This document shows, one piece after another, positions 1-11,373 of a stretch of 64,000 nucleotides of DNA. The notes under the pieces were generated by a model. It saw only the letters and a list, made by a program, of their open reading frames with translations. It searched no databases and was not told where the DNA came from. Positions within the stretch are counted from its first letter, which is position 1. The number at the start of each line of letters is the position of its first letter. The translations under genes were made by a program, and so were the position numbers. Source of the stretch: Cytidiella melzeri. Lineage: Eukaryota > Basidiomycota > Agaricomycetes > Polyporales > Irpicaceae. The stretch is taken from contig JABYQR010000203.1 in NCBI GenBank assembly GCA_022592445.1, positions 18,885 to 82,884 on the forward strand, written 5' to 3'.

Positions 1-40
1 ACGTGGAATGAGAGGCAGTCGTGAGTGAACGAAGATTTAC

Positions 41-1123
41 CACATTGAGGAACCACTCGCCCTTCGCAGTACCATATCGCACTGCGTTGGCTTACGGGGT
101 GTCAGTGCAGGTCGTAGAGTTAGATCGGCAGACATACTGCCAGAACAGCCATTGCTGATCATCCCACCAATGGTGGCACCAGGAGCAGGGTCAATCTACA
201 AGGTAGGTCACGATAACTGTCTCTGTGATATGTACATACCCAAACTTACTGGAAAGAACAAAGGTATCCCTTTCTCCTTCAGTGTCTCGTTAATGTCCAT
301 CCAACGAGCTCCCGGCTGACACACCAGGTCAGAGTCCGATTCTGTGTAGTACAGTCATATGAACAACGTTTTGCCACTGTTCTGATAGGTATGCTTACCG
401 TGTATTTCCAGAATCTTGTCCATACTCGACATATCCACGCAGATAGCTCCAACCGCAGGCTAGATATTTGAGAACACAACTGCTCGCATACGACGAAGAA
501 CTCACAGCACGGTACTGCCCTTCAAGACTCGTTGCTCCAGAGTAAGGGACGATGGGCATGCGGTACTTTCTGGAAATGTTGACAATTTTGACCACGTCCT
601 CAGTGCAACCAGGGGTTACAACCACGGTCGGTGATGAACCTATCCAAATATGGTCTATACAAGCGTCGTGTTTTGAAATATCACTCGTACCTGGATGATA
701 GTCATTCCCCGAAAAACCATGCACCTCTAACACGTCAGGGTCCGTTGACACTGCAGCTTCGTCTGTAAAGGCTGCACGAAGCTCTCCGATGGCCTTTTGA
801 AAATCTTCAGCAGAGCCATAAGCGTTGTTCAGTCCTGAGCAACTGTCGAATATCTGGGAACCCTGATGAGGCTTCGAAGGGGCTGGCCCGGACGTGAAGT
901 AGTAGGTGAGCCCGACCCCTAGAGCAGCTCCCAGAGTGAAGACGAGCGGCGAGATGCGTTTAGAAACGACGCTGCCTGTCCCAGATGCCTGAGTGCTGAG
1001 GTATCGTGCACGCAGACACTGTACTTGATGCTGCCAATGTGGAGGACGCAGACCGGTGGCTGCTGAACGTGAGAGATATGAGGTGTGGGTGACCAAGCGG
1101 GTGAGGCGTCCTGGGGCTGTCAT
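41..1123 (-). CDS. DLD1: D-lactate dehydrogenase (cytochrome), mitochondrial, 5' part
   Basis: This gene enters from the left edge and shows its first five exons on the minus strand: 1123-506, 459-399, 341-250, 195-138 and 90-41. Each joint keeps frame across GT-AG introns. The last visible donor is at 40, so the catalytic C-terminal half lies outside the window. The family oxidises D-lactate to pyruvate with FAD and passes electrons to cytochrome c at the inner mitochondrial membrane. The first residues are basic and hydroxylated like a mitochondrial presequence. A hydrophobic stretch (about residues 60-78) could anchor the protein. The FAD-binding signature is clear: VPYSGATSLEG, GAICVDMSSMDKILEIH, then FFPIDPGPGATIGGM-type sequence (here FFPIDPAPGATIGGMIS) and NAVRYGTAKGEWFLNV. 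It lies head-to-head with the PRP6 gene. Glycolate oxidase-like paralogues are the only real alternative. Confidence 0.93.
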
Positions 1124-1615
1124 AAAGGGCGAGTGGTCAAATCTTCATAGGCTTTGAGCACTGAATGCTTGTTTTCGTTGTCGTTGGGAGTCAAAAGGAG
1201 GGACTGTCCAACAAACTCGAACTCCACCCTGATAACGGTCCTCCGGGAATTGACTACCGTCCATTGACACCGTCATCTGACACAACCAAGTTCGCCGTAA
1301 ATCGCGAATAAGTATTGCCCACCACAGGTGAGACTTGGGTGAGACCGATAGTAGGGGCTGAACCGGGATTCATGAAGGTAACTGTGAGGATTACCACAAG
1401 TGAATAATCTAAAAAGTTGTTTCAAGCTGAGGGGCTCATTTACTGTTTTCTCACGCTAAGTGACGCCTTAGCTCACACCGAACAGTCAAGCTTAGACGCC
1501 AGCGACCTTGTCCCTCACCACCATCTTGCCACTGAACGTAGTACCCGGCTCTGTAGTCGGCAAGGATACTTACCACCACTTACCGGCAGGACTCGACGAC
1601 TAAGACTTGGCAAAG
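1124..1615. promoter_or_regulatory. Shared intergenic region between divergent DLD1 and PRP6 genes
   Basis: This 492-bp stretch separates two head-to-head start codons and holds no supportable ORF. It presumably carries both promoters. I see no convincing TATA box on either side, which is common for housekeeping genes. Confidence 0.5.
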
Positions 1616-4600
1616 ATGGCGGCCAATAAAACGAACAAGCTGGCTTTCTTGTCTATGCCAGCGCCGGCTTCTTATGTTGCGGGTCTTGGTCGAGGGTATG
1701 TTTCCCTTAGTCTAAAGTCAGAATTAGACTGACCTCTGTACGCAGTGCTTCTGGTTTCACCACTCGTTCCGATATCGGCCCGGCCCGTGAAGGGCCTTCA
1801 GCAGAAGTCGTCGCGTGGGTACATCCAAATGACCCTCTCGTAACTTTCTACTTACGTCTCATCTCAGTGAGGCCCAAGCTCGTCGCGGGGAAGAAGCAGA
1901 GGTCGACCCTGAACAGTATCAAGATCCTGACAATGAGTACGGTCTTTTCGCGGGTACCACCTATGAGGCAGATGACGAGGAAGCCGATAAGATATATGAG
2001 CAGGTAGACACCAATATGGACGCCAGGCGGCGGGCGCGACGGTATATCCCATCATCCATACCGCTGCATTCCACTTCTAATGCAATTTTCTTTGCAGAGA
2101 AGTGCGAGAAAACGAAGAACTTGCAAAGCACCGAGCAGAACGCCCCAAGATCCAGCAACAATTCGCCGACTTGAAGCGTGGACTGTCGGATGTCACAGAC
2201 GAGGAGTGGGAGAACATTCCAGAGGTGGGCAATCTCACCAGGAAAAAGCGTAAAAAAGACGAGAGGTCATTCGTTGTGCCGGACAGCGTCCTTGTTGGTG
2301 ACAGATCAAGAGGCGAATACCAGAACTCGTTGGATGCGCAAGAACAAGCGGTCAGTTGTATTCCTTTGCTCCCTTTTGGCTGGAGTTCTTTGAACTGACA
2401 GTCTGTTCTAGGGTTCAGCGACGCCTGCTGAGAATGGCACTCTTACCAACTTCGTCGAGATGGGTCAGGCCCGAGACAAGGTTCTATCGCTCAAACTAGA
2501 CCAGGTATGCATGCATTCCGCTGCTTTATCCACTCATCTGCTCGCTCAATCCATCTCTTCAGGTCTCCGGCACGTCTACGGCGTCCGGACTTGCTACATC
2601 TGTCGACCCTAAAGGCTATCTCACGTCTCTCGACAGCGTTCAAATCAAGAGCGACGCCGAGATTGGTGATATCAAGCGTGCCCGCATGCTATTCGACTCG
2701 CTCGTCAAGTCAAACCCGAAGCACGCTCCTGGGTGGATCGCTGCTGCTTGCCTGGAAGAACATGCTGGGCGTATGGTCGCCGCTCGGAAGATTATCAAAG
2801 CTGGCTGTGACCAATGCCCGAAAAGCGAAGATGTTTGGCTTGAAGCTGCTCGTTTACATGTAAGCGACTAGTTTGCTTGCACCGCCCCTATCTGACGAGG
2901 ACTCTCAGAACAACGACGACGCGAAAGTCGTACTTGCAAATGCGGTACAACACGTTGGTCAGAGTGTCAAGATCTGGCTGGCTGCAGCAGACCTCGAACA
3001 CGATGTCAAAGCCAAGAAGCGCGTTCTACGAAAAGGTGAATTATACTACCTCAGCATCACGTCACATGCGACATTGACGAATGAATTTCTAGCTCTCGAA
3101 CACATCCCAAACTCGGTGCGTCTATGGAAAGAGACCGTGAACCTCGAATCTTCAGCTGCCGACGCCAGGATTCTGCTATCTCGCGCCGTAGAGGTAATAC
3201 CCTTGTCAGTGGAGCTCTGGCTTGCCCTTGCCCGTTTAGAAACACCAGAAAAGGCAAAAGCAGTGCTCAACAAGGCTCGCAAAGCGGTCCCTACAAGCCA
3301 CGAAATCTGGATAGCGGCCGGACGGCTGCTCGAGCAGGAAGCACAGGTTGCTGGTAAAACTGACGAAGCGCGCAACAAGGAGCTCGATCTCGTGGACCGG
3401 ACGATTGAGCTCGGTGTGCGGGAGCTGAGGCGGCACCAGGTGTTGCTGACGAGGGAGCAGTGGCTGAAGGAGGCAGAGCAGTGTGAAGGGGATGGGTCCC
3501 CGAGGACTTGCGAGGCTATTATCAAAGCTACGGTCGCTATGGACGTCGAGGAGGAAGACCGACTCGACACGTGGCTTGGGGACGCTGAGGCTGCTGAAGG
3601 TCGAGGAAAGGTGGGCACTGCGCGGGCGATTTTGGCGTATGCGCTCAGGGTCTTCCCGGACAAACGATCGTTGTGGCGGAGGGCGGCTGATTTGGAGAGG
3701 ACGCACGGTACGAGGGAGTCACTCAATGCTATCTTGGAGCGTGCGGTGCATCATTGTCCTCAGGCGGAAGTGCTGTGGCTGATGTGGGCAAAGGAGAGGT
3801 GGCTTGCGGGAGACGTGCCGGCTGCAAGAGAGGTGCTCGAGAAGGCGTTCGTGGCGAACCCTGAGAGCGAGCAGATCTGGCTCGCCGCGGTGAAGCTGGA
3901 AGCGGAGAATGGAGAGCTTACGGTCGCGAGGGAGTTGCTCGTACGTGCTCGTACTGTCGCTGACACTCAAAGGGTACGTGGTATACATTTTTTGATTGAG
4001 AACAACGGCTTAAGGCTCGCGTTTTCCTGAAGATATGGATGAAGTCTGCGGTCTTTGAGCGACAGCAAGGCAAACTGTCAACGGCTCTGGAGACGCTACA
4101 AACAGCACTGAAGAAGTTCCCGAAGTTCGCCAAGCTGTACATGATTCAGGGGCAGATCCAGCAGTCCCAGAAGAACTTACCTGCTGCCCGTGCCTCTTTC
4201 GCCGCTGGTATCAAGGCGTGTCCGAAAGACGTGACGTTGTGGATACTGGCGAGTCGACTGGAAGAAGCAGATGGCAAAAGCATCAAAGCGCGGTCGTTGT
4301 TGGATAAGGCGCGACTAGGGAACCCAGGTAGGGACGAGCTTTGGGCGGAGGCTGTCGGTGTCGAAGAGCGAAGTGGGGGTGCGGCTCAGGCCAAGACTGT
4401 TCTTGCGCGAGGTGAGCCCTCTTTCTGCGTGCTGATTCGCTCATCATGATGTTGACGTGAAACAAAACAAAGGTTTGCAGGAATGCCCGACATCAGGACT
4501 GCTGTGGTCCATGGCGATCTGGGCTGAACCGCGTCCAATGCGCAAGTCGCGGTCCGCAGATGCCTTGCGCAAAGCTGCGGACGACCCGCTCATTATCTGT

Positions 4601-4959
4601 ACGGTTGCGAGGTTGTTCTGGGCGGAGCGGAAGATTGAGAAGGCGAGGCAGTGGTTCGAGCGTGCGGTGAAAGTGAATCCAGACCTGGGGGATGTTTGGG
4701 GGTGGTGGCTCAAGTTTGAGCAGCAGCATGGTACAGCGGTATGAACCCTTTTTGTTTTGGCTGTTTTGCTGGTATATTTAGCTCGTGCTCACACGCGTCA
4801 TCTGGGCTGTTATAGGAATATCAAGAAGAGGTGATCAGACGGTGTGTCGGTGCGGAACCACATCACGGGCAAGTGTGGCAGGCTACAGCGAAGGACATGA
4901 AGAATACGGGCAAGAGCACGAAGGATGTTTTGGAGTTGGTGGCAGCTGCGTTGCACTAA
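1616..4959 (+). CDS. PRP6: Pre-mRNA-splicing factor PRP6/PRPF6-like (U4/U6.U5 tri-snRNP)
   Basis: Eleven exons can be joined in frame: 1616-1695, 1746-1814, 1868-2041, 2098-2350, 2412-2504, 2563-2859, 2909-3035, 3093-3973, 4033-4411, 4473-4738 and 4816-4959. They sum to 2763 nt, giving 920 residues plus a stop, the usual size of the family. The protein bridges U5 and U4/U6 in the tri-snRNP in the nucleus. The N-terminal PRP1 domain starts with [19 protein letters not shown] and [13 protein letters not shown], continues through an acidic/arginine stretch, and includes [21 protein letters not shown]. From about residue 270 to the end it is a run of HAT/TPR-type helical repeats, for example [24 protein letters not shown] and [12 protein letters not shown]. 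Introns are 46-71 bp. The start codon is the first in-frame ATG and gives the family's usual N-terminus. No damage is visible. Confidence 0.96.
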
Positions 4960-5346
4960 TCATGCTAGTGGACTCGTCGAATATCGTTGCTTGTACGTTG
5001 ATATGTGTTGTAAGCAATATCTTTACTCTTATCGTTTTCTCCTGCAGTATGACACACGGTTGCCGTCATCGTGATTGGATTTGAGATGGAGTTTGCTTGA
5101 GGTATGTTCCCTTCCAGTACGGTCATGAGTTAAGGCACGTACCCCCTGTTACTCCAGCGCTTGCTACCCCCGTCGTCGTCATGTCGGGCGGCACTCAGTA
5201 CAGCAATTGCAGAGCGTTGGAGGAGATTGCATCATAGGTAGGTCATTGTTCCAGCTGCGTGTGTATTTGGCGGTTGCTGTCTATGTGCATATAAACTCCT
5301 GTGGACGCATCCATATTGTCCCTCACATACCTCTTACTACAACATC
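4960..5346. promoter_or_regulatory. Intergenic region with TATA box for the glycine-rich gene
   Basis: A TATAAA box at 5290-5295 lies 52-57 bp upstream of the ATG at 5347. The rest holds the PRP6 3' end and no supportable ORF. Confidence 0.5.
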
Positions 5347-6336
5347 ATGTCTTACGGAAACCAGCAAAACGACTCCAACAGCTACTCCGACACGACGGGC
5401 GGTGGCGGTGGGAACAACTTCCAGAACGACCCCAACAGTTTTTCGAACACGACGGGTGGTGGTGGAGGTAACAACTTCCAGAACGACCCCAACAGTTTTT
5501 CGAACACGACGGGTGGTGGTGGAGGTAACAACTTCCAGAACGACCCCAACAGCTTTTCGAACTCAACCGGTGGTGGCATGGGTGGCGGAGGAGGAGCAGG
5601 CAACTCTGGTGGGTTCTCAATGGCTGCACTGCACGTTGCATATATGCTCATGGAGAAACGCGCGTGACAGACAACTTCAACGACGACAACTACAACTCGA
5701 ACAACCCACAGTCTGGTCTCCAGGGCGGCAACGTCCGCTCTGCGGGCTATGCCAGCAGCGGCTTCGGCCAGCAGGGGTCCGGTCAACAGGGACAGCAGGG
5801 CTTCGCTCAACAAGGAACGCAAGGTCGTGATGACTATGGCGGTTTCACAAACGATTCGAACACCTCTAACGCATTCGGCACTGGAGGACGTGGTGGAAAC
5901 ACCTCGGACACGTTTGGCTCAGGGGGCAACACTACGGGTAGTGGTGGGGGTCAGGACTGGGATAACAACAACAGTAACAGTACTGGGCAGGACACCTATT
6001 CAGGTAACACCACCGATTACAATACGCCTGGGACCGGCATGGGAGATGGTGGAGGCGGAAAGGCGTCGATGGGTGATCGTGTCAAGGGTAAGGCGGTTCC
6101 CGGCTACGAGTTGTGATCGACGAAGCTGACGGTTGGGGATGCTTGTAGGTACCATGGAGAAAATGACGGGGAAGCTCACGGGAAACACTGGGATGGTTGA
6201 GCGCGGGCAGGAGCGCAAGGTATGTGTGGCTGTTGCTGGCGCGTGTGTGCTTATGTACTCATTCCGGGGATGGAATATGCAGCAGGGTGACTTTGACAGT
6301 AACAGCAACATCAACGACAACGACAACAATTATTGA
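5347..6336 (+). CDS. Glycine/asparagine-rich protein with C-terminal CsbD-like segment
   Basis: Four exons join in frame: 5347-5608, 5671-6087, 6149-6219 and 6283-6336, giving 267 residues. The first exon encodes three near-identical 19-residue repeats (TTGGGGGNNFQNDPNSFSN), directly visible as a 57-bp tandem repeat. The middle is rich in Gly, Asn, Gln and Ser and should be disordered. Near the end is a short basic helix-like segment, DRVKGTMEKMTGKLTGN followed by MVERGQERKQGD. This resembles the CsbD-like motif seen in many fungal stress-associated proteins. No signal peptide or membrane segment is visible. Function is not known; a hydrophilin-like stress role is only inferred from composition. 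An alternative acceptor at 6285 would remove one residue. Confidence 0.8.
5392..5562 (+). repeat. 57-bp coding tandem repeat, 3 units
   Basis: Units start at 5392, 5449 and 5506 and differ by a few bases. Because 57 is a multiple of three, unit number can change without a frameshift. A partial fourth unit follows. Confidence 0.9.
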
Positions 6337-6896
6337 TTCTTGTTGTTATCAGGGAAAGAGTACGCACAGAATCGGTGAATTAAACTGTACACTATATTGT
6401 CTAGGGACTGTATCACTAGTGCAAAGCAAACACTTCCTCTCGATTTCTTGTGTATGACGTTGTAAATCCCGCTCAGCGGAACTGATCAGCGAGCGAAGAA
6501 GAACCAGCCGTTCACCGGATGATCATTCTGGATGAGTAAGCAGAATGCTGGCGTTAGCACGACGCCACAAAGCTCTTGGCGCTTATGTCATGTTGGTGAC
6601 ATCTGTTTCTCCTGGCTGGCCATGGCAAGTCACTACCACCGCGTCGAAATACTCGAGCTTACACTCACCTTTCATGCATCTATTACATCGAGGTCTTTAC
6701 ATGTTTCCAACGCGAAAGAACCGCGCAAGAGGGAATGCACTCGTCCACTGATCGCGGCAACTTTCTAACACATATCCATCCGCCTGTCAGGAAGCTAATG
6801 TTCGAAGGACCCTAGCCGCTCGTGGCCAGGTTATAAAGCTCACCTTGCCACGGCCTAAGTACTCAAACCTCTCGAACTCTGACACCTTGACCAACT
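6337..6896. promoter_or_regulatory. Intergenic region with TATA box for the following gene
   Basis: TATAAAG at 6832-6838 lies about 60 bp before the ATG at 6897. I see no gene in the remainder. Confidence 0.45.
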
Positions 6897-8363
6897 ATGT
6901 TAACCTTGGCTGCATCGCCGGTTTTGAAGGACACTAGCGAGATCAAGCGTTTGATCCGCGCTGTAAGTCGACTCTTCCGTCTTGTCTGTTTCGCTGGAGC
7001 TTACTGTAACGTTAGCTTAGCTATGGATCCAGCGGCAGCTCCAGCAAGGAGCCTTTTCCGAGTTCGCCTCCACTTACGCCAACAAAGGAGAAGCGTCACC
7101 CGCTGCGAAAGTCGTATAGCGTTAAGGACCGTTCGCGGAACTCTACCTTGCCATGGGCGATCTCAACGAAAGGCAGCTACAGTTTGAACCAGGAGGCTGG
7201 ACACTCACGACCGTACGCCTACGCTGCAGACTTCAACGCAGAGCTCCCTATGTCTGCCAAGGAGATGTACGTGCTCGCTGAGGGTGCTACTTGCGGCGAC
7301 GGTGCAATCAACATTTACGAGGATACACAAGACAATGCGCTGGGTGGTAGCAACGTGCTCGTTGACGTGAGAGTGTATTACGACAATCCGCAGGTTGTGA
7401 AGATGACCAAGGTCAAAACTGTGTGGGCGGCGGATGATGAGTGGGGTGTGAGGATACATGTAAGTTGCGGTTGTAATCTTCTCAGTGCTTCATTGTTGAA
7501 GAAAGATCATAGACTGAGGCTTCTTCCGACGTTTACGACCGCTACGTGAACATTAACGTCAGGATTCCTCGGTCGACGAGCTCCGGGCGGTTGAGGTTAC
7601 CCGCGTTTCGGACGCACCTGCCCAACTTTACACACACCGTCGGCGCACTGCAGGATGTCGTTGACTTTGATTCTATCACGCTGTCCTCTGCGGAGAAACC
7701 GATTATTGTGAAATCGTTGTCTGCGCGGCGGGTGCGTTTGCGGACGACTAACGCGTCGATCGAAGGACGCTTTGCGTCAGAGTCGCATATCAGCTTGCGC
7801 ACAGCAAATGCACCCATCAACGCAGATATTGTGCAGAATAACGACGGAGTGAATGCGAGCAACGTCGAGTTGATCACTAGCAATGCGTAAGTCGTTTCTC
7901 CTTCGTCTTGCCTAACATTTTGCTTATACGATCTCGTTGTGTCAATAGTGAGGTTATAGCAACGATAAACATTGCGTCTACCGCATCCAAATCTTCTTCA
8001 CGATCGCAGCAGTACCGAATTTTGGCAAAAACCGCTGAGAAGCCCATCACTATCCGATGCCCTGTCGCACCCACGGATGCGAAATTGCAGTTCGAAGTAC
8101 AGACGACGAACGCACCTGTTACGGTGCATCTGCCAAGCACGTACGTGGGCCGGTTTGAGTTGCATTCGACACCATTGAAGCCGGTGGTGACTCGTAGTGA
8201 GGGCGTTGGAGAGGGGATGGCGGGACGGGTTGTCGTACACGAGCGCGAGAGGAGGGGGCTTGTGGCGGGTTATGTCGCATGGGATGGTAGGCAAGTAGCT
8301 GAAAACACTAGAGGTGATGTTACTGTGAGGACGTCGAACGCTGAAGTATGCGTGTTCGTTTGA
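6897..8363 (+). CDS. Beta-solenoid-like protein of an Agaricomycete family (DUF7330/DUF4097-like), paralogue 1
   Basis: Four exons keep frame: 6897-6962, 7016-7459, 7513-7886 and 7949-8363, giving 432 residues. A short N-terminal leader is followed by a Ser/Pro-rich linker, then a core with GDGAINIYED, VLVDVRVYYDNPQ, LRLPAFRTHLPNF, RVRLRTTNASIEGRF, HISLRTANAPINADI, FEVQTTNAPVTVHLP and VRTSNAEVCVFV. The recurring (T/S)NAxI/V steps separated by about 20 residues suggest a beta-helix or solenoid, as in DUF4097-type adhesin-like domains. No catalytic motif is seen. It shares residue-level identity throughout with the gene at 17605-19087 but lacks that gene's intron before SLSA(R/Q)R. A dead third copy lies at 43890-45192. 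Molecular role is unknown; the family name is my recognition, not a search result. Confidence 0.82.
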
Positions 8364-9619
8364 CTGAGTGTATTGACGCGTACGAATTGTTTTTTTTTCA
8401 TGGTCGTGGCATAGCATTGGTCGATAAGTCCGGTATTCAATAAATGCGAGTTGTTGAACGTTAATTTAACACGCAGCCAATAACGTATAGTTGAACTCAT
8501 ACCCCTCATACCCCATAACCCCTCAAAATTTATATGTTCTTAGCTGGACCAATTGGGTTCGCAGAGAAATCGAGTTGAAACCCCTCATACACCTCGACTT
8601 GTGAAAAATCCTATCCCGCGCGTGACGATGGCAGCCATGAAACAGGGAGACAGCCTTAGACTCTTGTGTGACACAGCTGGGACAGGCCGTTAGTATGGCT
8701 GCTCCCCCCACGTTGCCAACACGGTATGTTGCGCCCTCGAAAGCGGCAGTCATGATATATAATACACTGGCCAGTATTCTAGGCGTCAGACAGACGGTAC
8801 CGTACTCTCACTTCAATGTTGACCTGTCACCTGTGGGTCAGAGTTCAGATCTCTCACATCAAGCCTGAGTGCAGGAACTATGCACATAGCACTAGCATCG
8901 CAGCAACACCATACATATATGAATATGGGCACCAACGCACTGGCAAGGAGGTGAGCACTGCATGCACAATACTCCTCTCGAGCTTTTCTGACCATTTACT
9001 GTTACAAATTGTCTTCGCAACCAACTATTTTCATTTCTTAATCATAATAGTAGCTAGCTATTTATCTGCCTTTGCATTGATGATCCAACTAGTCTTTCCC
9101 CCATCACTCCTTGTTTCTTGTCACCTCTGTTGTACACACACTCTCATCATTGGTTCCCTTCTTGTTTCCGCTGCTGCTTTGAACCTAACTCCAATGGGTT
9201 ACCATTGCCTCAGCTCCACCCTTGGCCCTTCCATAACTCTATTACCATTCCATCATGTCCAACCCTGCCTATCTCCTGTTTTGTGTCTAACCCCAGACTC
9301 CTACCCAGTTGTCTTTGATTGGGAGAGTAGAAGATATGCTGGGTCTCAAGGGGTATTTGGTTTTGTTTTGTCTCATACTAGTTTAGGAAATCAATCAATC
9401 TTACACATGCTGATTCTCAACCTTAATTCTACTTCCCTCCCTCCGACAACTGGCTTCTAACAACTGTAAACAAAGATAGCTGCCTTGGCCAGCACAGTTG
9501 GAATTATAAGTAAAATGTTAGCGCAAAAAAAAACTATAGCACTGAGAATATTCACAGTTAGATATATTGGGATCCTGATTGTACTGTGGTACAATCTTAC
9601 AGTGCACCGAGTTGATAGC
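8364..9619. other. Gene-poor stretch with LTR-like relic
   Basis: No supportable gene is visible. From 9000 to about 9330 the sequence is recognisably homologous to 48222-48560: both start TGTTACAAA and share a pyrimidine-rich body with repeats around 'ccataactct'. I read it as a relic of the same dispersed repeat. Confidence 0.5.
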
Positions 9620-9624
9620 ATTGT

Positions 9625-10321
9625 TGTCACAGATTTTAAATGTTTCTATAAGACTTGCCTTACCAGGCAACGGTATTATGGAGAATATTTAAGCACTTAT
9701 CTGGCGCTTATCCAGCGCTTATCCGGCGTCTATTTAGGCGCTTATCCAGCGCTTTTATCTGGCGCTTATCAGGCACTTATTCCGGCGCTTATTCTCAGTG
9801 CCTATCAATTGATGCGCTGATGCGCCTCCTGTCTCTGATGCGCTGATGCGCTCCTTTCCTTATCTGTGTATCACATGATAGAACTCTCTGGAACCTTGTA
9901 GAACATGCTGGAACTATGATGTCATAGTTCTTAGAACCTTCTGGAAAAGTCTAGCCTTGTCTTAGAACAAGCTAGAACAAGTCTAGCCTTGGAACTGGGT
10001 CATGGGGTCAGGTCATGGGGACAATTGCTATTGGTTAATTATTGAAGTGGCACCACTAGGGCATAGGGCATGCTTAGTAAGGTAGATTACTTTGCTTACT
10101 CATGTAGATATTAGGGGTCTTAGGGTAGTACCTGGGGTCCTCCCCTTCATGTATATATAGAGGCACTCCTGAGGGCATATCCCCTCAGTCTTATTCACTC
10201 TGTTGATCAAGGACTACTTTGTACTCCCCAGTACACACTCTCACCAACACTCTACTCTCTATCTCACTATCTCCCCCTCAAGTTTATCAACTATCTGGTG
10301 AGTGTAACCTTAACTGTTACA
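9625..10321 (+). mobile_element. Solo LTR, family 1, copy 1, with 5-bp target duplication
   Basis: The 697-bp block begins TGTCACAGATTTT and ends CTTAACTGTTACA. It is flanked by ATTGT at 9620-9624 and again at 10322-10326, as expected for LTR integration. A TATATATAG box sits near 10152. The U3-like part contains a cluster of short GCGCTTAT direct repeats (about 9700-9795). Related copies lie at 23780-24529 and 63074-63343. No internal region is attached, so this is a solo LTR. Confidence 0.85.
9700..9795 (+). repeat. Short GCGCTTAT direct repeats inside the LTR
   Basis: Several copies of a 10-11 bp unit with core (G/C)GCGCTTAT follow each other. The second LTR copy has the same cluster, with many CG steps changed to CA or TG. 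Confidence 0.6.
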
Positions 10322-10329
10322 ATTGTGTA

Positions 10330-11373
10330 CCGTGCACACACCATCATGTACACACTCTTTGAAGAGATCACACACCTACTGTCCTCCCACAACCTCAGTA
10401 TATCAAGATTGATACTGGGTGCCTTATCTCTAGAGGCCTCATACCACCCGTTAGAACAAGATCTACTTGCTTCATGGAAGGATCTGTTATCAGCTCTCAT
10501 GCAAAACTCACAAACCTCTTACAATGCGAGCTGCTGCATTTATTGCAAAGACACAGAGATAATAGACAAGGAGATAGATGATCTTGCATCTCATGACGGA
10601 GGGTGGCATTTCATTGCAGGACATGCCAAGCTGTATCAGCTGCAAGAGTCTGATCTTGTGGATATGGCTCAAGAGATGTGAGTAACAGCACCACATCTAT
10701 GGGCCATGTTGGATGTGATGTTGAGGGGGGGGGGGGGGCACAGGAGGGTCTGATCAGGATGAGGAGACAGATAATGAGCTATACAAGCTGACCAGAAATC
10801 ATCTCGATGATGCACAGGCTACCAATGGTAGTAAGAAGTGGAAAAAATCACCACAAACTTGGTAAAGCAGCAACAGGCAGCTACTCTGAGTGTACATGTT
10901 TATTTGATACAGCTTGTTTTACCCCTACGTGATCTTATGGCCTACTGAAGAAAAAGGTCATAGTCAGCAGTATAAATATGCAAGGGTGCAATCAAAACTC
11001 TGCTTGGTTACAGAGTATGTGCGAGATATTTTTACATGCCATACCCCCCCCCCCCAAGAAACTCATTGACTCACTTGCTCATATGGGAATCTCCATTCTG
11101 CAACCCACCATGAACCAATTGCTAAATTCACTTGGAAAACACATCCTCGCAGATGCACAAAAGCTGGCAGCAACTTTCATTGCAGCGTATGCATACAATA
11201 ACCTAAATATTGAGTTCAAACCGTCAGTGCCAGCAATCAAGAGAGCAGGTGAAAAATTGAAGCACTTCACTACATCAATAATATTTCCCCTTCTGCATGG
11301 TGCAACTGCAGACAACCTTTGCTGCTTGCAATACCTAGGGGAACAATCAAATATGAATATCCATACACCATGA
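10330..11373 (+). pseudogene. DUF6589-like transposon-associated protein, relic
   Basis: Two reading-frame blocks line up in order with the DUF6589 family common in Agaricomycetes. The first block (to 10681) ends with GGWHFIAGHAKLYQLQESDL, and 'HLWAMLDVML' follows the stop. The second block (10978-11373) carries MGISILQPTMNQLL, FIAAYAYNNLNIEFKPSVP and FFPLLHGATADNL-type sequence (here IIFPLLHGATADNL). They are in different frames and separated by stops, a 14-base G run (about 10726-10739) and a C run near 11045. The family's conserved C-terminal part is missing. This is inactive TE-associated coding sequence. Its function was never established for the family. Confidence 0.6.

Noticed and set aside
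3046..3726. 226-codon minus-strand ORF opposite PRP6
   Set aside because: It lies wholly antisense to a continuous HAT-repeat exon, and its Ser/Arg-rich composition is the shadow of that exon.
5345..5822. Long minus-strand and alternate-frame ORFs over the glycine-rich gene
   Set aside because: They are mirror products of the GC-rich repeat (runs of Pro, Cys or Ser) and have no splice or start support.
10726..11058. G14 and C12 homopolymer runs
   Set aside because: They are isolated, in a decayed element, and may include assembly error. No structure was built on them.
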